DNA of 64,000 nucleotides from Thecaphora thlaspeos. Its lineage: Eukaryota; Basidiomycota; Ustilaginomycetes; Urocystidales; Glomosporiaceae. Both the position numbers and the translations under genes were made by a program. The stretch's first letter is position 1. Every line of letters begins with the position of its first letter. A model generated the notes under the pieces. It did not search any database, was not told the origin of the DNA, and worked only from the letters and a program-made list of their open reading frames with translations. Positions 44,589 through 55,575 of this stretch are shown piece after piece. The stretch covers positions 186,001-250,000 of the forward strand of contig UWYS01000021.1 in the NCBI GenBank assembly GCA_900291925.1, in the 5' to 3' direction.

Positions 44589-47500
44589 ATGTCGACCACA
44601 TTCACAAAGCAGATGCTCAAACGGTCGCGTGACGCCATAGCCTCCAAGGACTGGTCCGCCGCAGAGCAGGCAGCCCAAGACGTACTCCAACACGAACCCA
44701 ACAACTACAACGCAAATGTCTTCCTCGCCCTAGCCCTCCTCAGCCAAGAACGCTACGATGACTCCGAAAAGGCCTACCGCCGCGCCACCACCGATCAGCC
44801 CACAAGGCCGCTTGCGTGGCAGGGTCTGGAGCGCTTCTACACCCGGACCCACAAGCCCGACCAGCTCAGGGACGTCCTTAGGCGCCTCATGGACCTGCAC
44901 AACCACAGCGTTGACGCCACAAAGTGCGCAGAGACCTACCAGCGCCTCCTACAGCTCGAACGCGAAGACGGCGGCAAGAGGTCACTCGTACAGGCCCTCA
45001 TGCTTGTCCTCCCGGACTCCGAATACTACGCCACCCTTTCCTTCCTCGACCTGCCAGACCAGACGCAGCCCGAAAAGTCGTCCACCTTTGAGACGCAGAT
45101 GGCCGTACACGTCAACGGCCTCGACATCCTGCTTGAGATCGTTGCGCTTACGGAAAAGCTCGAGGCAGACGTCATCCAGAGCGAGTCTGACAAGCGTAGG
45201 ATGCGCCTCGACGGCGCGCGCAAGGGCAAAGAGGCCTTGCGCAACGAAGTCGTCGTCGAGGTCTACACCGACTCCAGGCTTCCCGCGCTCTACGATCAGA
45301 TTCTCTCCCACCCCAGCGCCTCCGACGACCTCAGGCGCGACACAGAATCGAAGCTGCTCCGCCGTCAGCTTCACCTCCTCCGCGCCTACCCTTCATCCGC
45401 GCCCAGGTTAGACGAGCCCTCCGGCACGGCGGCCGTCAACCCGCAAAGAGCCGCCGAGCAACAGGCAAGCGACGACCGACTTCGGCAGGCGAAGGAGCAG
45501 TTGCGCGACAGCCTCGTCAAGATGGCGGAGGGCATGGTCATCATCGGCCTCGATGACGAGATGGCGTGGGAGATTGTCCTCGAGTGGAGCGACGTCCGCT
45601 CGCTCGTTGACCTGCCATTCGAGCGGCTGCGCAAGTTCGTCTCGCTCTTCCCGCGTTCCGGACGGTCCAAATCCTTCCGCGCCCTGCTGCTGCTGCTGCA
45701 GGATGAGCGCTTCCTGGCCGAGCGCGACGAGCAGGAGAAGCTGCATGACGTCGAAATCGACCGGTCGCGCGACAACGACCTGCTTGGCCTGGCCATCGAG
45801 GGGATCGAGGAGTCGCCAAGCTCGCTGCTCGGCTCGCGCATCGCCGCCGTCCTCTACCTCGTCGACCGCGACCACGCCTCGGCCTCCGAGGTCACCACCG
45901 CGGCGCTCGGCCTGGCGCGGCGCATCGAGGCCGACTCGTCCGTCAGCCTGACCGAGGCCAAGTACGGCATCTCGAGCGTCCTCCTGACCGCCCTGACCCA
46001 CCTCCACTCGCCGCAGCACCACGCCAAGGCGATCCGCCTCGCCGACTCGATCCTGGCGCACGAGCCCAGCAACGTCGATGCGCTCCTCGCCCGCGCCTAC
46101 ATCGACCAGGCGGCAGCACGGTGGCAAGAGGCCAGGGCGCACCTCCAGAACGTCCAGCAGCTCTCCTCGTCGTCCAGCGACGACAGCAGCAACCGCGCCG
46201 TCAACGAGCGACGCCTCTCGATCTCGCGGGATCCGGGGTTGGAGGCATGGATCGAGACGGCCTGGTGCGATGTCCACCTCGACCGGCTCGACGAGGCCAA
46301 GGCCGAAATGGAAGTCATCCTCGCCAAGGTCGACCCGCTCGCATTCGAGGGCGTGGGAAGCGAGGAGCGCGCCAAGATCTGGTGGCGCCTCGGCCGATGC
46401 ATGTGGGAGCTTGGCGGCGACCTTCGCACCGACCCCGCCCACGCCTTCACGTGCTTCATCACCTCGCTCAAGCGCAATCCGGCCTTTGCGCCTTCCTACA
46501 CCTCGCTCGGCATCTACTACGAGACGATCGCCTCGCCGCTCGATGCGGTACGGGCGTCCAAGTGTTTCCAAAAGGCGTTTGAGCTCGATGCGCGCGAGAA
46601 CGAGGCGGCGCGAAGGCTGGCAGAGGGATTCGCAGACGAGCGCGAATGGGACCTGGTAGAGGTCGTCGCGCGCCGTACAATCGAAGGCGAGGGCGGAGCT
46701 GAAGCGCTGGAGGCTGGAAGCGGGAGCGCATCCAGCTCGGCGTCGATCGCTGCGTCACGCAGGCACCTCAGCCAGAACTTGTGGGCGTGGAAGGCGATCG
46801 GCAGCGTCGAGGTTTCGCGCAAGGCCTACGAAAAGGCCATCCTCTCTTTCCAGATCGCTCTGCGTTCCCAACCGGACGACTCTGGATCGTGGCAGAGGCT
46901 GGGAGAGGCATATGCTGCCGCTGGCCGACACGTCGCGGCGCTCAAGTGCTTCGAGAAGTGTCTCGAGCTCGTCGAGCAGGACAACCAACGCGCCGGCTCC
47001 GTCAAGGCTAAGGCGGAGGCGGAGGGACAAGAACTGCCGCAAGTCGCCGCCGCCGCCACCGATGGATCGGAATCGCCACTTCCGCCATCGCCCAACGACG
47101 GCTGGCAAGCACGCTACTGCATCAGCGATGTCCAGCGCCAGCTGGGTAACTTTGAGTTCTCGATCGACATCTTCACCGACATCCTGCGGCGCCACCCCTC
47201 GGAGCTGGGCGTACGTGTCGCGCTGGCGGACACGCTGCTAATGTCTGCGCGCAAAGAGTTCCACGCCGGCTACGTCGAGCGGTCCGAGGTGTCGACGCGC
47301 ACTGCCATCCGTCAGGCGGGTAGGGTGCTGCTAGAAGACGACCGACACCTTCGCTCGGCCTGGAAGATTGTAGCGGATGCGACCTTCCACCTCAGTCGGT
47401 TCGGACGGGTTGAGGATACGCAACGGCTCTTGGCCGACGACGGAAACGATGAGGAGGGTGGGAAGCTGGAGGCGCTGCTGGACCTGGCCACGGAGATGGA

Positions 47501-49358
47501 GACGGACGCCAAGCTGCCTTCGATCCACGCCGTCACGCGGTCCTCGGTGGACGAAGGCCTCGCCTCGCTCCTCTGGGACCCCACCGCCTCGAACGGCGTC
47601 GCCCATGCCCAAGTCTACCTGCGCCTCGCCGTCTACTTCTACAAGTTGCGCGTCGTGCTCAACGCCTCGGACAGCGTCGCGGCGGGCAGCGCCTGGTCGG
47701 ACCTCTCGGTCTCACTCTATCGTCTCTCGCGCTGCACCGTCGACGAAGCCTTTCTCGCCGCGTTGACGCGTCAAGCGATCGGATCGATCAAAGAAGCCCT
47801 CCGACACGAGCCGGGCAACGAGACCTTCTGGCTGGTGCTTGGCAATCTCACCTTTGTCAAGTCGCTCAAGGTGTCGCAGCACGCCTACATCCGAGCCGTC
47901 GAGAGCGCAGCAAAGTCGCCGGTGCCGTGGACGAACCTCGGATTCCTCTACCTCTACCATGGCGATGCAGCTTTGGCGAACGAGGCGTTCGTCAAGGCGC
48001 AAACTGTCGATCCGGACGCGGCCGAGGCGTGGGTGGGACAAGCGCTCGTTGCCCAACACCACGACGACGAACGCATCTCGAGGATCCTATTCGACCATGC
48101 CGTCAAGCTCAGTTCCGGCGCGGTCCTGGAAGCCGACTACGGGCTGGGAAGTTGCGTCTTCACCCAAGCCTCGCCGCCCTCGTCGACGGCACTGCACGCT
48201 CCGTCGCACGCCCTCTCGACGTTGTTGCAACACGATCCGAACAACATCGATGCGTTGCACCTCTCGGCGCTGTTTTGCGAGAGGTTGGGTCAAATGGACA
48301 TCGCTATCGATCGAATTGAACGAGCGGCGGCGTTGTTGGAGTATGAGTATGAAAGGGAGGAAGAGGCAGAAACGGCGAGGAGGTACGCGATCGCAAAGGT
48401 CAACCTGGGGCGGATCAGGATGGCAAAGGGCGATGCGGAAGGTGGGAGGGAGGCGTTTGAAGATGCGCTTGGCCTGCTCGATCTCGACTCGGAAGAGGTG
48501 CAGGACGAGGTAGACGAGCAGGGCGAGGGCGAGGGCGGGGACGAGGGAAAGATGGATATGAAGGTGAAAGTGGACGCGACGCTAGGCCTTGCACTGTGCC
48601 AGTACCATACCGACGATGTGGAAGGTGGCATTTCTACGCTCTCCACCCTAGTCTCCACGCTTGCTACGCTCGCACTCTCGCCATCCGTCCTGGAAGACGT
48701 CACGACAAGCGCGATAGTTTACCTCTCTCGACTCCTCTTCTCCTCCGGCAGCATCGACGAAGCTCGCACTCGACTACTCACCGCCATCTCCGACCATCCG
48801 ACCAGCCTCAAGATCATCTCGACCCTAGCGGCTCTAGGACTCGTACAGGCCGACGCGGACCTGACGTCTGCTGCTGTGACCGAACTGCAAGATCTACATC
48901 TGTCCGACGTCGATGGAGATGGGATCGTATCGCAACTGCTGAGTTACGATGCGATCCAGAGGGGAGAGGAGGAAGAGGCGTTGGACATTCTGCAAAAAGA
49001 AGATGGCCTAGAGGCCAAATTGGAATTGGTCGAGACGCTCGTTAGGTTGGGCAAGGTGGAAAGGGCAAGCGAAGAGGTCGAGTGGTGCGAAACCGAAGTG
49101 AGGAGAGACCTGAACCCTACAGAGGCAAAGGGCAGTCAACAGGGGTGGAGAGCGAGGATCAATAGGGACCAGGCCATCGTCGCTACGGCGCTTTCTCCAC
49201 GACAGCAAGAACAAGTCGTCGACGAAGCGGTCGAAGGTCGAGAGGCGGAGAAGATCACGCTCAGTGGAAAGAAGAGGAGCGCAAAGGAGTACGCTTCCCT
49301 CGCAGTATTGACTGCGCCGTGGGAGAAGATGAACTGGGATGTTCTACAGGTCATCTGA
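44589..49358 (+). CDS. SKI3: Superkiller protein 3 (Ski3, TPR scaffold of the Ski complex)
   Basis: A single exon encodes about 1,589 aa. Ski3 is the tetratricopeptide scaffold that holds the Ski2 helicase and Ski8 and feeds mRNA to the cytoplasmic exosome. The N-terminus SRDAIASKDWSAAEQAAQDV with NYNANVFLALALLSQERYDD is the characteristic first TPR pair. Further TPR motifs recur throughout, for example NPAFAPSYTSLGIYYETIAS, WQRLGEAYAAAGRHVAALKC, PVPWTNLGFLYLYHGDAALA and AWVGQALVAQHHDDERISRI. The C-terminus ends LAVLTAPWEKMNWDVL, as in other fungal Ski3. No intron is evident. The ATG at 44589 (MSTTFTKQMLKRSRDA) was chosen because the first TPR follows directly. The in-frame sequence back to 44151 is low-complexity and probably leader. 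Its gene is tail-to-tail with the carboxylase relic, 120 bp apart. Confidence 0.91.
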   Translation: MSTTFTKQMLKRSRDAIASKDWSAAEQAAQDVLQHEPNNYNANVFLALALLSQERYDDSEKAYRRATTDQPTRPLAWQGLERFYTRTHKPDQLRDVLRRLMDLHNHSVDATKCAETYQRLLQLEREDGGKRSLVQALMLVLPDSEYYATLSFLDLPDQTQPEKSSTFETQMAVHVNGLDILLEIVALTEKLEADVIQSESDKRRMRLDGARKGKEALRNEVVVEVYTDSRLPALYDQILSHPSASDDLRRDTESKLLRRQLHLLRAYPSSAPRLDEPSGTAAVNPQRAAEQQASDDRLRQAKEQLRDSLVKMAEGMVIIGLDDEMAWEIVLEWSDVRSLVDLPFERLRKFVSLFPRSGRSKSFRALLLLLQDERFLAERDEQEKLHDVEIDRSRDNDLLGLAIEGIEESPSSLLGSRIAAVLYLVDRDHASASEVTTAALGLARRIEADSSVSLTEAKYGISSVLLTALTHLHSPQHHAKAIRLADSILAHEPSNVDALLARAYIDQAAARWQEARAHLQNVQQLSSSSSDDSSNRAVNERRLSISRDPGLEAWIETAWCDVHLDRLDEAKAEMEVILAKVDPLAFEGVGSEERAKIWWRLGRCMWELGGDLRTDPAHAFTCFITSLKRNPAFAPSYTSLGIYYETIASPLDAVRASKCFQKAFELDARENEAARRLAEGFADEREWDLVEVVARRTIEGEGGAEALEAGSGSASSSASIAASRRHLSQNLWAWKAIGSVEVSRKAYEKAILSFQIALRSQPDDSGSWQRLGEAYAAAGRHVAALKCFEKCLELVEQDNQRAGSVKAKAEAEGQELPQVAAAATDGSESPLPPSPNDGWQARYCISDVQRQLGNFEFSIDIFTDILRRHPSELGVRVALADTLLMSARKEFHAGYVERSEVSTRTAIRQAGRVLLEDDRHLRSAWKIVADATFHLSRFGRVEDTQRLLADDGNDEEGGKLEALLDLATEMETDAKLPSIHAVTRSSVDEGLASLLWDPTASNGVAHAQVYLRLAVYFYKLRVVLNASDSVAAGSAWSDLSVSLYRLSRCTVDEAFLAALTRQAIGSIKEALRHEPGNETFWLVLGNLTFVKSLKVSQHAYIRAVESAAKSPVPWTNLGFLYLYHGDAALANEAFVKAQTVDPDAAEAWVGQALVAQHHDDERISRILFDHAVKLSSGAVLEADYGLGSCVFTQASPPSSTALHAPSHALSTLLQHDPNNIDALHLSALFCERLGQMDIAIDRIERAAALLEYEYEREEEAETARRYAIAKVNLGRIRMAKGDAEGGREAFEDALGLLDLDSEEVQDEVDEQGEGEGGDEGKMDMKVKVDATLGLALCQYHTDDVEGGISTLSTLVSTLATLALSPSVLEDVTTSAIVYLSRLLFSSGSIDEARTRLLTAISDHPTSLKIISTLAALGLVQADADLTSAAVTELQDLHLSDVDGDGIVSQLLSYDAIQRGEEEEALDILQKEDGLEAKLELVETLVRLGKVERASEEVEWCETEVRRDLNPTEAKGSQQGWRARINRDQAIVATALSPRQQEQVVDEAVEGREAEKITLSGKKRSAKEYASLAVLTAPWEKMNWDVLQVI

Positions 49359-49478
49359 GCTCTCCGTCGCCATCGAGATCGACGACCAAGACGCTACCAC
49401 CATCTCCTCTATGTATACACGGCCGGTCAGAAGGTCTAGAATACACCCTGTGGCAAAAGGCTAGCAATCAAACCCTCT

Positions 49479-51425
49479 CTACAACCTGCTCGTACCGTCC
49501 CGTCCTTCTTCCGTGTACCTGCATCTCTCCCCAGCCCTCTGCAAAGCCTTGGCCACCCAATCCCTCGTCTCTGCCGGATCGATAACGCTATCGATCACAC
49601 CCGCTCTCGCCATGCCTAAACCTCTTCCTCTCTCATACAATTCATCCACCCATTTCTTTTCCATCTCTCTCCTCTCCTTCTCACCCTTTATTGCTTGCAA
49701 CTCCTTCTTCCTTCCCAACCTCACGGCACCTTCCAATCCCATCGCACCGAAACTGGCCGTAGGCCAAGCTACACAACCCATATTGGACAAGGTCGAACCA
49801 CCCATCAAAACCTGTGCACCTAGACCGAAGGCATTTCTAACGACTACGCAAATCGTCTTTCCACCTTGCGCTGCGAATGTCGAAAAGGCCGAAAAGAAAT
49901 CGCCAAAGATTCGGAAAGATCCTCCTGCCGTAGAGGAGGATTCAAAGTGTGGTCCTACCATGAAACCGGGAGTGTCGCACAACGTCAAGACGTGCGATAG
50001 CTTGAGACGAGTGAGCATACCGAGGAACCGAATCGTCTTCAACGCAGAGAAGACGTCGATCGCTCCGGAGAGTTGCGAGTGGGATCGAGAGGCTACCACG
50101 CCGACTATACGACCTTTCACTCGACCTAGAACCGTGACGATACTATCGCCCCATCCACCGTCACGGGTCGAGAGCGGAACGTCGCCCAGCCAGTGATGAT
50201 CCCGTCCCCCTGCGTGCGCTCTTGCAGGTGCTGCAGGGTGTGTCGACGTCGTTGAGCGGCGACGACGAGGTCGCCGTACTCCTGCAGCGAGTCGGCGTCG
50301 AACAGCAGAGAGAGGACCTCGCGAGGCGTCAAGTACCCCTGTGCGTGGCGTTTTGCGACGGCGGCGAGGCGGAAGGCATCGCTGTTGTAGTGGCGTTGCT
50401 CTTGCAGAGACTGCAGCTCGGGTCGCAGTGTGGCGAGCTGCTCTTCGGTCGCCTCTGCTGACGCCACCGTAGTCACAGTGGCAGAGGAAGCGGAGGAGGA
50501 AGGGTCGTCATTGTCGGCCTCGAGATAGAGGAGCGACTGGCCAGCAGAGACGGCGATGCCGTCTGAGGCGGCGACACTGTGGACTTTTCCGTAGCGCGGG
50601 GCAAGGACGACGTGCTCCATTTTCATGGCCTCAACGATGGCCAGCTCGGCGCCTGCCTCGACCTTCTCCCCCGCCTTGGCCTTCAATTCGAGCAACACCC
50701 CCGTGATAGGGACCGTGACGGCCTCGGTGCCTTCAGGTGTCGAAGTTCGCTTGTCCTCCAAAGCAGAGGCTGTCGCAGCTTCATCAGCCTCTCCGCCGGC
50801 CATCGCCTCGTCCTCTTGCTTCTGAAACCTTGTGGTGGCCTCGTAGAGCTCGTCCATCTTCTCCTGGACGGTGGCAGTGGTGGCTGCGGTAGCCTCAACG
50901 ACGGGAAGCTGCAGAAGGGCCCGGAGAAAGTTGCGGTTGGTCTTGCCGCCACGGATCTCGGTCTCCTCCAGCGTCCGTCGGGCGAGGCGCAGCGCCGAGG
51001 GGTAGTCAGTCGCCGTCACGACCACCTTGACGAGCAGGCTGTCGAACAGCGGGCTGACGCCGTACATCCCGAGCAGGCGCGAGGGAGCGTGCGCCGCCGT
51101 GTCGATCCGGATGTTGCGCCCCGTAGGCAGCTGGAAGCTCGAAAGCTGGCCCGCCTCCGACTGGGTGGTCCCGTCCGGCTGGAGTGACTCGGCGTTGATG
51201 CGCAGCTGGATCGAGGTGGTACGTGGGCGGGGCAACGACTGCGATATGCCGAGCTGCTTGATCGTCTTGCCGAGTCCAATCTGGAGCTGGAGGACCGCGG
51301 GATCGTAGCCGGTGATCTGCTCGGTAACGGTGTGCTCGACCTGAATTCGCGGGTTGGCCTCCATGAAGTAGAACGAGGTGCCGTCCTGTGAGACGAGCAA
51401 CTTAATCGTCGCCAGGCTGCGGTAG
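49479..51425 (-). pseudogene. Decayed single-chain acyl-CoA carboxylase (BC-BCCP-CT)
   Basis: Read on the minus strand, the domain order is that of multidomain long-chain acyl-CoA carboxylases. First comes the C-terminal part of a biotin carboxylase (SFYFMEANPRIQVEHTVTEQ at about 51335-51395), then a biotin carrier with the lysine motif IVEAMKMEHV (about 50610-50640). The start of the carboxyltransferase follows (LTPREVLSLLFDADSLQEYG, GIITGWATFRSRPV) and then its C-terminal half (CDTPGFMVGPHFE, AWPTASFGAMGLEGAVRLG). Three lesions are visible. The first half of the biotin carboxylase, including its ATP-binding N-terminal part, is absent upstream. A block of roughly 170 residues of carboxyltransferase is missing at about 50150. 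The frame shifts at that junction, where the first frame ends at a stop at 50126. The product cannot be active. Similarity is judged by eye. Confidence 0.72.
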
Positions 51426-52742
51426 CTGATGCTGCATACGAGATAACCTCTTGCGCGCAACCTTTTCGCGGCCCCCTTTTCCCACGACGCTCAGCGGTGC
51501 TTATCCGCCGGCCTGGCCCGGTACCGGCGCTGCTTACAGTATCTGCGTGGCCGGCCTTGTTGCGCCCGCACACGAACCCTGCATGCATACGCGGTGCAGC
51601 AGCGCGCCTGTCTCCACCTTTCTCCACTTTTTTGGGGGGGGGGTTGGTGACTTTGTGAGGTGAGGCGGGGTGTGTTGGACTCTGCTGGCCTCGGCCCAGG
51701 CCGACACAGCCGACCAGCTTGATACGCGTGCGCACGCTCCCACGCTCCTGGAAGCCTGCTGCTGCGGAGGCTGCCGCTGTGCGATGTCTCACCCTTCGCC
51801 GGGCTCGTCACGCATGCACACTCATATTAGTCACCTGATGTGACCTTGTCATCTCTCTGCTCGGCGTGACATCGTAGGCGGAGGGCCGGGCGGGGCGAGG
51901 CGAAAACGTCGGAGTCATGCATCAGCGGTCCATCCGTAAACTGGGCTGGCCACCTATGCTAGCCTTGGACTCCAGAGCTCCGTTGAAGCGCCCCTAACTA
52001 CTGGCAGCCTCTCTCTCTGCCTGCTGGACGATACAAGGGAATGGATCGACGTGAATCGCATGTGGCGCCGTCGTCGGTCAGATTGCGAGCACCAGCAAGG
52101 AGGAGAGGAGAATGTCGTGGACGAGGACCGAGCGCAACTGGGCAAGACGGAAGCGAGCCAAGGGAGGCTGGCGGGCCCCCTCTTTCTCTTTCTCCTTTGA
52201 GAGGCACAAAGAGCGCCAGAGAGGCTTTCGGCCGTTCCGCCCCCGCCGCTTGCCTCAGTGGAAGGGAAAGCGGAGGCATATGGGAAACCGGGGTTAGCCA
52301 GCAGCGCACGACCGGCCAGCCTGAAAGAGGGCCGCGCATTCAGCCCTCAGATCCCCTCCACCACCATCACCCACCCACCTATCTCCCCCCTTCTACCCCT
52401 CCCTCTATTTTTGCCCGCTCTGCGCCGGCGTCTGCGCCCTCTCTATCCCCCTCTACCTGCTGCTCTCTGCCTCTCTACCACCACGACAGCCTAGAGCCGA
52501 TCTTGGCCACCACCCGGTCTAGCCATCCAGCCCCACCCTTATCGCCAGCATCATCGCTACCGCCACTACCACCGCCACCGCCAACATCTCCATCGCTTTC
52601 ACTACCGCCATCTCTGCTTGGCCTCTCGGTAGCATCTCGTTTCCTCCCTACGACACTGCAGCGTGCAGAAGACGCCGCCGCAGCTACCTGTCAGCATCCA
52701 TCAGCCTTTGCCCCAATCCCCTCGCGGGCCCAGGCGCTCGCC
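51426..52742. other. Region upstream of FHA gene, no gene seen
   Basis: This stretch lies where the missing N-terminal half of the carboxylase would be expected, but no biotin carboxylase motif is found in it on either strand. A G run occurs near 51631-51644. From about 52340 the sequence is C/T-rich leader of the FHA gene, whose frame is open here but low in complexity. Confidence 0.55.
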
Positions 52743-55575
52743 ATGTTCGCCCCCGTCAATAGGGCTCGTATGCCTTTGGCCTCCTCACACACCTCGTCTA
52801 CCACGTTCCAGCAGCACACGCGTCGAACCGCTGTCGTCTCCGCTTCCGCCGCCGCCGTCGCCTCGTCGAACGCAGCCACCGAGACGAAGCCCGTCATCAC
52901 CGGCGTTGAGATCCACTGCACAAGCCAGCCGACGACGCCCTGGAAGGCGGCCTGGCAGAGCAGAGACCACCGCATCGTCACCTTCCCCGCCGGATACGAT
53001 GTCCTCATCAAGCGCGACGGCAAGGCGGAACCGCCGCATTCGATCATCAACATCTTTGATCCCGTCCGACGCTTCCCTTCCAAGGTCGTCTCCAAGGAAC
53101 ACGCCTGCATCACCTGGCGCACCGGTACCGACGGCGTGAGAAAGCCCTACCTCCTCGATCTGGCCTCGACCCATGGGACCAAGGTCGAACGCAACGCCGG
53201 CACGTACGACGCACGCAAGAAGCGTTGGAGCCCTGCCTCGGTCCGCGCCACCTACCAAGTGCTCCAGCATCGACCCTTGGAGCTCAAGGAGGGCGACTGC
53301 ATCACCCTTGGCAAGCGCGTTGACAGCGCCGGCGAGACCTTCTGGCCCGTCGTCGGATTCGTGAGTAGCGATGCGCCGGCTCAAGGACTCGTATGCGCGG
53401 GGGCTTTCACGAGCCCTAAAGTAGCGTCCAGCTAATGCCCTTTACTTTCTCCCTTCCTCTTTGCCTCTCCTCGCCCCTTGCCACGCTTTATGATCTCGCC
53501 AGGTCCACCTGCGTTCGCTCGACCCTTCGTTCGGCGGTCAGGACGAGGACATCACCTTTGTCGGCACGAAGTCGGCCTCGGCCAGCGGCCGCTTCAGCCT
53601 CGACCCGATCGATGTCGACTCGCTCAACGAGACTCGTCACAACGACGACAGCAGCGTCGAGCTCTCCGATCCCGAACAGCAGCAGCCAGAGAAGAAGCAG
53701 GAGAAACAAGAGAAGCGAGGGGAGAGACCGGAGAAAGAGGAGAAGTATGAGGAAAAGAAAGAAGAGATGGCAGAGGAGAAGGCAGAAGGGCTGGCGACCA
53801 GCTCGGTTGCGGCACTCCTGTCTCGCCCGTCCAAGACTGCTGCCCTCTCGCCCGTCGCTATAACGGACACCAAGCCCGCAGCCTCGGCCACGGACGCCCT
53901 CCGAGCAGAGACCGTGGAGAAGGTGACCGAGAATCCGACACGTGGCGACGCTGCCGAGCCGAGCATGGAGAAAGTCAGAACGACGACGCAGCCGACCGCA
54001 AGCGCTGACGTTCAAGAGGCGGAGAGTCTTGACGCAACTCAGACCGCAGAGCCCAGCGCTATCTCACAGGGTGTCGAGATGCAGGAGCAAGACCAGCAAA
54101 AAGTGGGTGAAGACATGGAGGTGGATGCGGACGAGGCCGAGGACCAGGACGAGAATGATAGCGTTTGCCGCTGCAAGATTTGCGCCATCTCCCACGCCGA
54201 ACTTACCACGGCCACATCGGCGGCGCGCAAGTCCCGCGGAGGCAGCTCAAGCGATGCAGGCGCCACGTCGGAGCAGCCGGACGGAGACGGCAAGCAGAAC
54301 GAGATGGCCGAGGACGAGTATGACGATCCCGAGGGAGGGTACGAGTCGGAGAGCAACGTTAGCGAGGCACTGAGCGAGAATGACCCCGTCGAGCTCGTAT
54401 GCAGGAGCGACGCATCCTTCTCGAAGACGGATGAAGAAGAGGAGGCCGAGGATGATGATGTTGAGGAGGAGGAGGAGGATTACGACGATGAGGAGGAGGA
54501 GGAGGATTACGACGATGAGGAGGAGGAGGGTGAGGAGATGGAAGGGGAGATGGAGGAGATCGAAGCGATCCTGGATAATATAGAGAGGATGGAGAAGTTC
54601 GCACGACAAACAAGGGCTGCGGCGGAGGAAGAGGAGACGATGGCCAGGATCGAGGAAGTGGAGGAGGGGGATTTTGACGGCCGATCCTACATCAGCTCGA
54701 TCGCGGAGCAAAGCGATGAGCAGTACGATGACGACGGAGAGGAGGAAGATGAGGAGGAGCGGCACCCTGACGAGAATGGCAGGGGCATGGACGACGCCAA
54801 CGACGAGAGAGATGAAGCCAAGGAGCGACAGGCTGCCGTGGTAGGCGCAGACGACCGACACAATGCCAGTGCCGCACTCACGGACTCGCCGTTGAAGGTC
54901 AACAACGACGTGTCCGTCGAGACTAGGATCGAGATGGCCACGGCGATGACCCAGACCGACGCCCAGGCCGCAGAGCCTGCCGTCCATGCCGAGGCAATCC
55001 GAGTCGAGGCGCACCTCGCGGCCCGTGATTCCGACGCAACATCGTGCGAGATTCAGACCGAGGCGGACAAGGCGATCATGGCTGAGCAGGCGATGAGGAT
55101 CATCGCCACAAACGACAGGGTCCGCGACGCCGCCGTTGCCGTCGAAGCTACCGCGAATGCCATCGAGAGCACCACAAAGGTAGTTCAGGCTGTCGCAAAG
55201 GCCAACGGCCTCGCAACTAGCAGGGCTGCCATCGACTCGGGAGATGATGACGCAGCACAGGCCAGGGGAGCTGCTCCTTCGGTCGCCAATAATGGGTCGG
55301 ACGCCAGCCTATCAATCACCGGCACTTCCATCTTGCCTGAGGAGGAAGTAGCCGACACGATGGTCTCGGCCACAGCATCGTCTTCCGGCTCGATTGACAT
55401 TGCCGAGGCTCCGCATAAGCGTCGTCGCACTGCCGAAGGCGCCGTCCCAATCCATCTGGCGGCCAGACCCGCGTCGAGTTGGGGTCACTCGCTCAAGATG
55501 ATGGCCTACGGTGCCATGGCCGGCAGCGTCGGCGTCATGGTCGGCCTCGTCACGGTCGCCCGCAACGCCCAGTAG
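52743..55575 (+). CDS. FHA-domain protein with acidic region and C-terminal hydrophobic segment
   Basis: Two exons (52743-53360, 53503-55575) with a 142-nt intron (GTGAGT, CGCCAG) encode about 896 aa. A forkhead-associated domain, which binds phosphothreonine, spans about residues 65-225. Its core is VVSKEHACITWR at about 116 and LLDLASTHGTKVE at about 138, with the conserved Ser/His and Thr-His-Gly. An insert lies before PLELKEGDCITLGKRV, and the intron falls inside the last strand. A Glu/Lys coiled-coil stretch follows at about 265-300. An extremely acidic region (DDDVEEEEEDYDDEEEEEDY) lies at about 520-565. A hydrophobic stretch near the C-terminus (MMAYGAMAGSVGVMVGLVTV) at about 867-886 leaves only a few residues after it, so it could be a tail anchor. 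FHA plus tail anchor recalls SLMAP/Far9-Far10 of STRIPAK complexes, but I see no firm link. The ATG at 52743 is the best start. Confidence 0.8.

Noticed and set aside
45408..46571. 387-codon minus-strand frame inside SKI3
   Set aside because: Antisense shadow of the Ski3 reading frame, which has clear TPR motifs.
51491..51811. Minus-strand frame upstream of the carboxylase relic as its missing N-terminus
   Set aside because: It has no biotin carboxylase or ATP-grasp motif and is basic and low in complexity.
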